From positions 1,875 to 17,975 of the forward strand of contig MFIX01000194.1 of NCBI GenBank assembly GCA_001780825.1: DNA of 16,101 nucleotides. Direction: 5' to 3'. The position numbers were made by a program, and so were the translations under genes. The notes under the pieces are model-generated. The model saw nothing but the letters and a program-made list of their open reading frames with translations. It was not told where the DNA came from and did not search any database. This document shows, piece after piece, positions 6,940-13,354 of the stretch (its first letter is position 1; each line of letters opens with the position of its first letter). The DNA comes from Candidatus Glassbacteria bacterium RIFCSPLOWO2_12_FULL_58_11 (GTDB taxonomy: Bacteria; Gemmatimonadota; Glassbacteria; GWA2-58-10).

Positions 6940-7276
6940 TCGAGGGGACGTTGTATTAGTTAATTTCCCTTATACTGACAACTCCAGAATAATATCTCGT
7001 CCTGCGTTGGTTATACAGGATGAAACAATCAATACTGGCTTTAACCAGTGGATAGTTGTACAGATTACATCAAACACAAGTAGGACAGGAATAACGAGAA
7101 TACCCGTCGCAAAAACATCCACTGCTGGCCGATCAATGCGTATACTTTCCGATTCCGTTATTGTGGCTGATAAAATTGCAACCCTTGATGAAAGAGAAAT
7201 AAAAAAACCAATTGGATCATGCCCGCTAATGCTACAAGTTGATCAAGCTTTAAAGACAATATTGAAACTCCTATAA
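6926..7276 (+). CDS. mazF: MazF/PemK-family endoribonuclease toxin
   Basis: A 116-residue type II toxin that would cleave RNA at short sequence motifs and arrest growth when its antitoxin is degraded. The family N-terminus is complete: YNRGDVVLVNFPYTDN at residues 4-19, then SRPALVIQDE at 24-33 with the probable catalytic Arg at 25. ITSNTSRTG (47-55) contains the Thr/Ser of the active site. LSDSVIVADKIATLDEREI (74-92) is the usual PemK/MazF C-terminal block. I chose ATG 6926, preceded by GGATGGA, over an in-frame ATG at 6890 that would add a non-family extension inside the antitoxin gene. Length is normal, with no sign of truncation, so it should be functional. A terminator follows 24 bases after the stop. 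Confidence 0.92.
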   Translation: MTAYNRGDVVLVNFPYTDNSRIISRPALVIQDETINTGFNQWIVVQITSNTSRTGITRIPVAKTSTAGRSMRILSDSVIVADKIATLDEREIKKPIGSCPLMLQVDQALKTILKLL

Positions 7277-7300
7277 AGAATTATATATATCGATATTGAT

Positions 7301-7324
7301 AAAACCGCCTCCGGGCGGTTTTAT
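7301..7324 (+). terminator. Rho-independent terminator of the toxin-antitoxin operon
   Basis: AAAACCGCC pairs with GGCGGTTTT around a 4-base TCCG loop, followed by ATTGTTT. It lies just after the MazF stop codon. The A-tract on the left makes it potentially bidirectional. Confidence 0.85.
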
Positions 7325-7440
7325 TGTTTCTCTCCAACTCATTTTGTTCTTAAAAGACGGAAACTAAAAAGAGAGTGGGCCAGCTGGCTATATGAAGCGG
7401 CAAAAGCATATGGAGTTTCTGGTAGGCAATAGGAATAAAC

Positions 7441-7486
7441 TGGTCGGGGCGGGCGGATTTGAACCGCCGGCCTCATGCTCCCGAAG
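7441..7486 (-). repeat. Proximal att-like repeat within tRNA-Pro
   Basis: This is the intact partner of the 46-base direct repeat at 6007-6052. It covers the 3' half of the tRNA from the anticodon loop to CCA, so the tRNA stays functional after insertion. Confidence 0.8.
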
Positions 7487-7518
7487 CATGCGCGCTAACC
7501 GGACTGCGCTACGCCCCG
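7441..7518 (-). tRNA. tRNA-Pro (anticodon CGG)
   Basis: The reverse strand folds as a complete cloverleaf. The acceptor stem is CGGGGCG with CGCCCCG, with discriminator A and an encoded CCA end (7441-7443). The D arm starts with GCGC, and the anticodon arm is CATGC-TTCGGGA-GCATG. The T arm is GGCGG-TTCAAAT-CCGCC. The loop gives anticodon CGG, and the sequence resembles bacterial tRNA-Pro(CGG). The 3' half is duplicated at 6007-6052 and marks an island boundary; the gene itself is intact. Confidence 0.95.
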
Positions 7519-7561
7519 ACTCTGGACTAGCTTTTACTGGATGAGCTGTTAAAGGGTCTGA

Positions 7562-7590
7562 AAAATAAGGATTTTTGCCCGCTTTGGCAA
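7562..7590 (-). promoter_or_regulatory. Candidate promoter of tRNA-Pro
   Basis: On the minus strand TTGCCA (7590-7585) and TATTTT (7567-7562) are separated by 17 bases, with the -10 about 44 bases before the tRNA. Each box matches consensus at only about four of six positions, so this is tentative. Confidence 0.3.
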
Positions 7591-7616
7591 GCCCTAATTT
7601 GCCCGCCGCAAACTTG

Positions 7617-8258
7617 TCAGCGCACCACATACTTGAATACCAGGAATCCGCCCGCCAGCAGGACCATGAAAATTACGCTCAGCAGATTGAAATAGCGGTC
7701 GATAAAACTCTTGATCACCGGGCCGAACTTTCGGATGAGTGCCGCCACCAGGAAAAAGCGCGCCGAGCGGCTCAGGACGCTGGCCACCATAAATATCCCG
7801 AAATTGATCTCGAACACCCCGGCGCCGATCGTGATCAATTTATAGGGAATCGGCGTGAATCCGGCGGTAAAGACAACCCAGAAATTATAGTTCTCATAGA
7901 GCTCGCCGACATGCGCGAAGGCCTGCGGAGTAAAGCTGGGCACATATTTGAAAAACAGCGGGCCAGCCACACCCCAGGCTGTAAAGCCGATCCAGTAGCC
8001 CGCCGCTCCGCCCAGCACCGAGGCCACGCTGCACCAGAAGGCGAAGCGGTAGGAGCGTTTCGACTGGCCGATACACATGGCAATCAGCAGCGCGTCCGGC
8101 GGGATGGGGAAAAAGGAGGATTCGGCGAAAGCATTAACAAAGAGCGCCGCGCCCCCGTATGGCGTCTCGGCCCAGTGCAGGACCCAATCATAAAGACGGC
8201 GCAGCAGTCCTTTCCGCCGCGCCGCAGCTTCCTGGATTTCAACAGACGGTTCGCTCAT
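7617..8258 (-). CDS. yqaA: YqaA-like VTT-domain (SNARE-associated/DedA superfamily) membrane protein
   Basis: A 213-residue inner-membrane protein with about four to five hydrophobic segments. Family marks are FAESSFFPIPPDALLIA (about 44-60), GYWIGF, the re-entrant-loop motif FTPIPYKLITIGAG and SRSARFF. Members of the DedA/VTT superfamily are implicated in lipid scrambling and membrane homeostasis; YqaA itself is poorly characterised. The ATG at 8258 overlaps the pcm stop by four bases (ATGA), indicating translational coupling. An in-frame TTG three codons upstream, closer to a GGA-rich site, is an alternative. It is the last gene of the surE-pcm-yqaA operon. No clear terminator is seen before the tRNA gene, which is on the same strand. 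Confidence 0.88.
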   Translation of the reverse strand: MSEPSVEIQEAAARRKGLLRRLYDWVLHWAETPYGGAALFVNAFAESSFFPIPPDALLIAMCIGQSKRSYRFAFWCSVASVLGGAAGYWIGFTAWGVAGPLFFKYVPSFTPQAFAHVGELYENYNFWVVFTAGFTPIPYKLITIGAGVFEINFGIFMVASVLSRSARFFLVAALIRKFGPVIKSFIDRYFNLLSVIFMVLLAGGFLVFKYVVR

Positions 8259-8896
8259 CCGGGCCAAGCATCCTTTCCGATCAGGGGTACGAAACGGCAG
8301 GGGTCCACCACCTGTTTCTCCAGGCCTCCGGCAGTTTTCCTGAGCAGCACCAGTTCCGCTCCCTCATGGTCTCCCAGAGGCACGGCCATCCTGCCGCCGA
8401 GCGTAAGCTGCTGCAGCAGAACCGGAGGCGGCTCGGGCCCGGCCGCCGCAATCACGATTGCCTCGAAAGGCTCGTAGCGGCTCCAGCCCAATGTCCCATC
8501 CCCGATCCGGATATTGACGTTGTAGATGTCCAAACGGTCCAGCACCTTGCGCGCCTGACGGGCCAGGGACTCGATCCTCTCGATAGTGAAGACCTGGCCG
8601 GCCAGAATGGCAAGCAGGGCTGCCTGATAGCCGCTGCCGGTGCCGATTTCGAGCACTTTTTCCCCGCCTTCCAGGGCCAGCAGCTCAAGCATCCGGGCCA
8701 CGGTAAAGGGCTGGGAGATAGTCTGTCCCTCTCCGATCGGCAAGCTGGTGTTATTGTAAGCCTGCCCGGCCAGAGCCTCGGGCACGAAGAGGTGACGGGG
8801 AATTTTCCGGATGGCCGCGAGCACCCGCTCATCCCGGATGCCTTTCCCCTGCAGCTCCGCGGCAAGCCTTTCCCGTTGTTTTTCGTACAGATTCAA
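8255..8896 (-). CDS. pcm: Protein-L-isoaspartate O-methyltransferase
   Basis: Pcm methylates L-isoaspartyl residues in aged proteins with SAM, starting their repair to aspartate; it is cytosolic. In the 213-residue form, residues 48-63 (NNTSLPIGEGQTISQP) are the substrate-binding signature. VLEIGTGSGYQ (81-91) is SAM motif I, GGRMAVPLG is the later strand-turn block, and CRFVPLIG is the C-terminal block. I chose TTG 8896, with GGAG seven bases upstream, because MNLYEKQRERLAAELQ matches the usual family N-terminus. A TTG at 8935 would add 13 residues overlapping surE. The gene lies between surE and yqaA on the minus strand and overlaps yqaA by four bases. The surE-pcm pairing is widespread in bacteria. 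Confidence 0.93.
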   Translation of the reverse strand: MNLYEKQRERLAAELQGKGIRDERVLAAIRKIPRHLFVPEALAGQAYNNTSLPIGEGQTISQPFTVARMLELLALEGGEKVLEIGTGSGYQAALLAILAGQVFTIERIESLARQARKVLDRLDIYNVNIRIGDGTLGWSRYEPFEAIVIAAAGPEPPPVLLQQLTLGGRMAVPLGDHEGAELVLLRKTAGGLEKQVVDPCRFVPLIGKDAWPG

Positions 8897-8918
8897 GCCG
8901 CCGCTCCGCGAAATAATC

Positions 8919-9671
8919 TCAGATTTTGCTTTCAAAGCGCCTGAACAGCTCCAGGCTCGGGTAATGCGTAAGGTCCAGGTGCAGGGGTGTCACCGAGATA
9001 AAACCCTCGGCAGTCGCCTGAAAGTCCGAGTCCGCATCTCCGTACCAGCGCGGGTCCACTCCGCCGATCCAGTAATAGACCTTGCCACGCGGGTCGGTAT
9101 TTTCGATCACACTCTCGGCATAGTGCCGGCGGCCCAGCCGGGTTAGCCGGATCCCGCGCAGCTCCACCCCGGAGGGCGGCAGGTTGACATTGAGCAGCAC
9201 ATCTTTCGGCCAGTCCATCCGGAGAAGATTGCCGATCAGTTTGCCGAGCAATTCAAGGCACGCCGGGTCTTTCAGCCTCTCCTGATCTCCTGCGGACAGA
9301 GCCAGGGAGCGCACGCCCAGCAGGCAGCCCTCGAAAGCCCCGGCCACGGTCCCTGAATAGGTGACATCATCCCCCAGGTTCGACCCGTGGTTGATCCCGC
9401 TGAACACCGCATCCGGCAGGTGGGGAAGAAGTTTCTGCGAGGCCAGCAGCACGCAGTCGGTGGTGGTCCCATCCACGGACCAGCAGTCCGGGGCAAACTG
9501 GTTGGTCCGCAGCGGGCGCGCCAGTGTTATCGCATGGCTACAGGCGCTCTGCTCGATATCCGGAGCGGCGATTACAACCCGGCCGAGGGGCTTGAGCAGC
9601 TCGCTCAGCACCTCCAGCCCCTCCGCCCGGAAGCCGTCATCATTGGTAATCAGAAATAAATTTTCACTCAA
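8919..9671 (-). CDS. surE: 5'/3'-nucleotidase SurE
   Basis: SurE is a metal-dependent phosphatase acting on nucleoside monophosphates and exopolyphosphate, linked to survival in stationary phase. The expected metal ligands are present: N10-D11-D12 in ITNDDGFRAEG, S42 in APDIEQSACSH, and N94 in SGINHGSNLGDDVTYSGT (91-108). Length (250) is normal for the family. The start is TTG 9671, as no ATG or GTG lies close enough to keep the NDDG strand at its usual place. The ribosome site is weak (AAAGA, further upstream). It is the first gene of the operon, behind a strong promoter at 9732-9760 with a leader of about 55 bases. Confidence 0.95.
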   Translation of the reverse strand: MSENLFLITNDDGFRAEGLEVLSELLKPLGRVVIAAPDIEQSACSHAITLARPLRTNQFAPDCWSVDGTTTDCVLLASQKLLPHLPDAVFSGINHGSNLGDDVTYSGTVAGAFEGCLLGVRSLALSAGDQERLKDPACLELLGKLIGNLLRMDWPKDVLLNVNLPPSGVELRGIRLTRLGRRHYAESVIENTDPRGKVYYWIGGVDPRWYGDADSDFQATAEGFISVTPLHLDLTHYPSLELFRRFESKI

Positions 9672-9731
9672 TTTGACTGAATCTTTAAAAAATTTTCACA
9701 TCTTTCCCGTGGTGCGTAGAAACGAGGAGCC

Positions 9732-9760
9732 AATATAGAACGACCACTCCCCCGGGTCAA
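9732..9760 (-). promoter_or_regulatory. Sigma70-type promoter of the surE-pcm-yqaA operon
   Basis: On the minus strand TTGACC (9760-9755) and TATATT (9737-9732) are spaced by exactly 17 bases. Both boxes match consensus at five of six positions. Transcription would begin near 9725, about 55 bases before surE. Confidence 0.75.
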
Positions 9761-9809
9761 CAGCCGCCTGATATGTCTTGCACGAATTGCCTGGCCATGA
9801 AGCTGATGA

Positions 9810-10628
9810 TTAATCCGCCTGTCTTTCGACGCCCTTGTCCCGGGCCATGACCAGTCCGGCGATATTCGCCGTCCATTTGCGGGGCAGCAGCCGGGTCAGG
9901 AGCGAGGCGGCATAGCCGGGGCCGGGGAACACAGTCGCCTTGCGCCCCAGGCCCTCGAGGGCCAGCTTCACCATGGCCCGCGGATCGGCCAGCCCGGTGA
10001 CCTGCGCATGGGCGCGGGGGGTGTTCCGTGGGTTGGCGATCTGATGGAACTCGGTATCGGTGGTGGCCGGACATAGGTTGAGCACATCGACGCCGGCGGA
10101 TTTAAGCTCCGGCCGGAGGCTCTCGCCCAGCATAAGATCGAAAGCCTTGGTGGCGCTGTAAGCGGAGATCCAGGGGCCGGGGAAAAAACCCAGGACCGAG
10201 GAGACGATAATAAGCGCCCCGCGCCGGCGCTCGATCAGATCCGGAACGAACCTGCGGGCCAGCAGGGCCACAGAGGTGCAGTTGACCTCCACCATCTGCC
10301 GCAAGGCCGCCTCCTCCATCTCGGCAAATCGACCATAATAGCCGAATCCGGCATTGAGCACCAGCATGCCCGGCTGCCTCTCTCCCACCGCACCGCTGAT
10401 CCAGTCGGTCGAATCCGGCAGTCCCAGGTCCTGCTCGATCACCAGCGTCTCTATCCCGTATTTTTCAATCAGCTCGGCGGACAGGGTCTCTAGACGCACC
10501 CGTCGCCGGGCGATCAGGATCAGGTTCAGGCCCTCTTCGGCCAGAGCCTTGGCGAACTCCATGCCGATGCCGGCCGAGGCGCCGGTAACCAGCGCCCAAT
10601 CGCCGTAACGCTTCAGGTTGCGGCTCAA
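9810..10628 (-). CDS. Short-chain dehydrogenase/reductase (classical SDR)
   Basis: A 272-residue NAD(P)-dependent oxidoreductase with a Rossmann fold. TGASAGIG (15-22) is the cofactor loop, and ARRR (40-43) after the second strand suggests NADP(H). NAGFG (92-96) is present, and N116, S144, Y157 and K161 form the catalytic tetrad (YSATK). It resembles the DltE/YqjQ-like SDRs annotated as general short-chain reductases; the substrate cannot be told. The TTG start at 10628 is supported by GGAGG repeated just upstream (about 3-6 bases). It is transcribed in the same direction as surE but separated from it by that gene's promoter, so it is probably a separate unit. The C-terminal 60 residues (FPGPGYAASLLTRLLPRKW) may touch the membrane. 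Confidence 0.9.
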   Translation of the reverse strand: MSRNLKRYGDWALVTGASAGIGMEFAKALAEEGLNLILIARRRVRLETLSAELIEKYGIETLVIEQDLGLPDSTDWISGAVGERQPGMLVLNAGFGYYGRFAEMEEAALRQMVEVNCTSVALLARRFVPDLIERRRGALIIVSSVLGFFPGPWISAYSATKAFDLMLGESLRPELKSAGVDVLNLCPATTDTEFHQIANPRNTPRAHAQVTGLADPRAMVKLALEGLGRKATVFPGPGYAASLLTRLLPRKWTANIAGLVMARDKGVERQAD

Positions 10629-10747
10629 ATTCCTCCTCCAGACAAACAGTTTTCAGCTTCAGAAAATGAACTGCCTCGCGGTAAGCCACCAGGTGTCTGA
10701 ATTTTCAGTCGCCGGATCGGATTTTTCATTCCCCTCTCGAGTAAGGC

Positions 10748-10767
10748 GGGCGACCGGCCGGTCGCCC
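10748..10767. repeat. Perfect 20-bp GC-rich palindrome (REP-like)
   Basis: GGGCGACCGG followed by its exact reverse complement forms a symmetric 20-bp element between convergently spaced gene units on the minus strand. From general knowledge, similar GGGGCGACC...GGTCGCCCC palindromes occur as dispersed intergenic repeats in many genomes. Only one copy is seen here. Confidence 0.6.
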
Positions 10768-10787
10768 CTACACTTCCCCTATCCGTT

Positions 10788-10811
10788 TACCCCGGAGCAA
10801 GCTCCGGGTAA
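10788..10811. repeat. CCCGGAGC/GCTCCGGG hairpin
   Basis: CCCGGAGC (10791-10798) and GCTCCGGG (10801-10808) form an 8-bp perfect inverted repeat 20 bases after the larger palindrome, with TTAC and TAA at its borders. There is no adjoining T-run on the minus strand, so it is not an obvious terminator for either neighbouring gene. Confidence 0.55.
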
Positions 10812-10896
10812 TTATTTTCGATTAGACTTTGCCGTCTCGCGGTCCGGGCGACAAAACCGCTGCCCCGGCCAGTTCCGGTTTCCCGGCCCGAGAGTT

Positions 10897-12954
10897 TCAG
10901 AGGGACCCATAAGAGACTACAATCATCGAGTACATCCCCATGCCGGGGACGGTAAAGGCCAGTTTGCCCTCGGTCAGGCTGAATTCGAGTTTTTGCGGCT
11001 GATCCAATTCCGGGCTGAAAAGCTCCACCGAGCGGACCACCCCCTTGAACTGTGGCGTAAGCCGTGCCTCGAAAGGCGCCAGACGGTACTGCTGGTCATA
11101 GTTGACAAAATGCAGGATTGTTTCCCGGCTCTCCTTGCGGTTTAACATCTCCGCCGCGGTGGTGAGCGGCGCCCCGGCGGTCAGAGACAGGCCGCGAGGC
11201 AGGCTGGCGGCCAAGGTCTGGTAGATTTCGCCATGGTTTGACGGCAGGACCCACTGTTCGCAGGGCAGGGCCCAGCGTCCCTGAGGCGTGACCGGCAAGG
11301 CCGGGACAATTTCCGGGATATAGACCAGCATGCCCTTTTCGTAACTGCGCACTGTGGTGACCGCGGGCGGCCGCTCGAGACCCATGAGAGCCAGCAGCGG
11401 GTTGGCCGTTCGCCGCTGTCGGTACTGGTTGTAATCTGCGGTGCTGCCGGTAAAAACCAGAGTCCCGCCGGCCCGCGCAAAGGCGGCCAGACGGTCGATT
11501 ATCTCCATCGACAGGCTTTCCTGCCCCGGCAGGATGACACACTGGTAGCGCTCCAGCCGGGCGGTCTGCTCATCGGAAATAATATCGAACAGAACGCGGT
11601 GCTGGATCAGCACCTGCTCGGCCAGAGTGGCGGCCACCCAGGCCGCGCCGACACTGTAGGCCATCGAGGGCCAGGAGCGCAGGACCGCGCAGTCGGTGAT
11701 ATTGTCCGTTCCGGTGTAATAGCGGTCATTGTACTCGCGGAAAAACTCAGCCAGCGGAGAGAACACCCGCTGAGCGTAATGGTTGTACCCGGCCCCGTGG
11801 AAACCGAAACCCTCCACGTATTTCTGGTTGCTGAAAGCCATCTGTTCGGCCAGCTCGATCCCCGGATCGCCATCCTCGCAGGCGAAATCCAGCCGGCGCG
11901 CCATTTTGTAGGAGCGAATCTCGCCGACCAGCGCGCCGGTCCGCGGGTCGAGCCCCGGAGTCATACCGTCGATATCGAAGCAGAAGAAATCGCAGTGGCC
12001 GGAGTACAAAGGATGGTAAACCGCATTGTACCAGATGCGGTTCTGGCTGTAGAGCCCCTTGAGATTGAAGCCCACCGAGATATGCGGGTTGCGGCCCTTG
12101 ATATACTCGTAGTACTCGCCGCATTGGTCGGCCAGGCTGGCGCAGCGGAAAGCGATCCATTCCTGGAGCGCCGGGTCATCGATGCTGGCCAGGTCTTCGG
12201 GCCGGTTGTAGGTATCCCATTCGCTGACCTTGATCCAGTCCACGCTCGGGTAGCCGAACCTTTTCCGGACCTCCTCCTCCGTAGGGTACTTTTTCCTGAG
12301 AAAATCGTGGAACGCGGCCATGCAGCGCTCGCAGCGGCAGGACTTGGGCTCGGCCTGGAGCAGGTAATTGTCAAAAAAGAACTGGTCGGTTTTCACCGAG
12401 TCGATGCCGATATCCAGCACGCGTTTGATATAGTTGCGGTAGGCCGGCTCATTGGGGCAGGCGAAGTGGCGGAAGGTCTGGGTATCGACGATATAAGGGA
12501 CCGGCCGGCCGTACTGGTCCCGCTGCTCCCAATTGACTGCCTCCGGGGTTTCGCGGTAAAAAGTTTCGATGAACATCGTGCCGCCCACATACAGGCTCAC
12601 TTTCATCCCCAGCCCGTGCATCAGACCGGCGGCTTTCATGCTCTTGCGGATCTCCGGCATCTCGAACTGCAGGCCGAAGCCTTTGTAGAAATGGAGCCGC
12701 TCGTAGCGCGCGCCCAGTCCGGCCAGGAGCCGCAGGTTCGCCGGCGAATCCTGCCGGCCGTAGCGGCCGGGCCAGTCCTCAGCACCGCCGCCTTTGCGCT
12801 GAGTGAACTGCAAGGGCTCATGGCTGGGCCAGACCGCATTTTCGGCCATTTTCTGTTTTTCGAGGGTGCTTTTTTCAAACCTCGAGAGGCCTTGCAGGGG
12901 CAAATGGAAGCCGAACAGCACAGCGGCGGACAGCAGTAATAATTTTCGATCCAT
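10897..12954 (-). CDS. Secreted GH42-like glycoside hydrolase (TIM barrel plus GATase-like domain)
   Basis: This 685-residue protein starts with an apparent signal peptide (MDRKLLLLSAAVLFGFHLPL). It is followed by a TIM-barrel-like domain (about 60-410) and an alpha/beta domain near 450-560 (CVILPGQESLSMEIIDRLAA), like the beta-galactosidase trimerisation domain. CRCERCMAAFHDFLRKKYP (206-224) closely resembles the zinc-binding CxCxxCxxxF block of GH42 enzymes; related GHL6-type proteins share it. The usual NE acid/base motif just before this block is not seen; FFFDN (192-196) stands there instead, with D190 nearby. Specificity, or even activity, is therefore uncertain. The ATG at 12954 follows GGAGGAG; an open frame continuing to 13188 has no coding character. 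It is divergent from two exported oxidoreductases, which suggests a shared role in glycoside use. Confidence 0.78.
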   Translation of the reverse strand: MDRKLLLLSAAVLFGFHLPLQGLSRFEKSTLEKQKMAENAVWPSHEPLQFTQRKGGGAEDWPGRYGRQDSPANLRLLAGLGARYERLHFYKGFGLQFEMPEIRKSMKAAGLMHGLGMKVSLYVGGTMFIETFYRETPEAVNWEQRDQYGRPVPYIVDTQTFRHFACPNEPAYRNYIKRVLDIGIDSVKTDQFFFDNYLLQAEPKSCRCERCMAAFHDFLRKKYPTEEEVRKRFGYPSVDWIKVSEWDTYNRPEDLASIDDPALQEWIAFRCASLADQCGEYYEYIKGRNPHISVGFNLKGLYSQNRIWYNAVYHPLYSGHCDFFCFDIDGMTPGLDPRTGALVGEIRSYKMARRLDFACEDGDPGIELAEQMAFSNQKYVEGFGFHGAGYNHYAQRVFSPLAEFFREYNDRYYTGTDNITDCAVLRSWPSMAYSVGAAWVAATLAEQVLIQHRVLFDIISDEQTARLERYQCVILPGQESLSMEIIDRLAAFARAGGTLVFTGSTADYNQYRQRRTANPLLALMGLERPPAVTTVRSYEKGMLVYIPEIVPALPVTPQGRWALPCEQWVLPSNHGEIYQTLAASLPRGLSLTAGAPLTTAAEMLNRKESRETILHFVNYDQQYRLAPFEARLTPQFKGVVRSVELFSPELDQPQKLEFSLTEGKLAFTVPGMGMYSMIVVSYGSL

Positions 12955-13354
12955 GGCTCCTCCAGCATCTCCGGCCTGTGCGGCCTGGTGTATTACCGGG
13001 TGTTGCCGGAAAGATGAGTGATAGGGTTCCGGAGGGGCGTTGAAAAATGAATTCAGCGTCCCGCTAAACTGTTTAAAAAGATAACGGCTCACGGTGAAAT
13101 TGCAAGGCAGGCCGTCGCGCCACCCTGTGCGAATACTGGGAAACCTTGCTCCGATATTAGCGTTAAATGCTTGACAATATAGTTTCAAACCCGAATATTT
13201 TCCCGGTTAATAATATATTCCAGCCAGTTTTCTCCAGACATACCCAAGGCCTCGAATTGTCAGCTCGATGCCTTTCCGATAATAAAGTCAGCCCATCGTT
13301 TTCAACCTTGCTCGCAACAAAATCACAGCCTGATTTTACCGAGGAGACGAATTT
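12955..13354. other. Divergent intergenic region between GH42-like and oxidoreductase genes
   Basis: These 400 bases contain no supported gene. They should hold the promoters of both divergent units. The region beyond about 13130 is AT-rich and includes GAATAT (13193-13198) with ATATTC (13215-13220), a possible weak hairpin. Confidence 0.45.
13171..13199 (+). promoter_or_regulatory. Candidate promoter of the oxidoreductase genes
   Basis: A perfect TTGACA (13171-13176) is followed after 17 bases by AATATT (13194-13199), a 4-of-6 match to the -10 consensus. It would give a leader of about 150 bases before the first oxidoreductase. Confidence 0.4.

Larger units (their letters stand above)
6007..7440. 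mobile_element. tRNA-Pro-linked mini-island carrying a toxin-antitoxin operon
   Basis: The segment is bounded by direct repeats of the tRNA-Pro 3' half, with the intact tRNA at one end. It is visibly AT-richer than both flanks and has AT-ending codons, unlike the G/C-ending codons around it. It carries three co-directional small genes with their own promoter, operator and terminator. No integrase, excisionase or transposase is present, so it is either a remnant of a larger island or a passenger moved by an integrase elsewhere. The two substitutions in the distal repeat suggest it is not recent. Confidence 0.7.

Noticed and set aside
7340..7434. Possible remnant of an integrase C-terminus (frame ending WLYEAAKAYGVSGRQ)
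   Set aside because: The position next to the tRNA is suggestive, but the stretch is too short and shows no integrase catalytic motif.
6244..7441. 11-base repeat AGGAATAAACT at 6244-6254 and 7431-7441
   Set aside because: Its length is within chance expectation for this AT-rich segment and only one copy touches an island end.
7392..7530. Short open frame reading through tRNA-Pro (contains GAGGFEPPASC)
   Set aside because: This is a well-known artefact of translating tRNA genes and is not a protein.
12955..13188. N-terminal extension of the GH42-like gene to 13188
   Set aside because: The extension would bury the signal peptide and the GGAGGAG site before ATG 12954, and its sequence lacks coding character.
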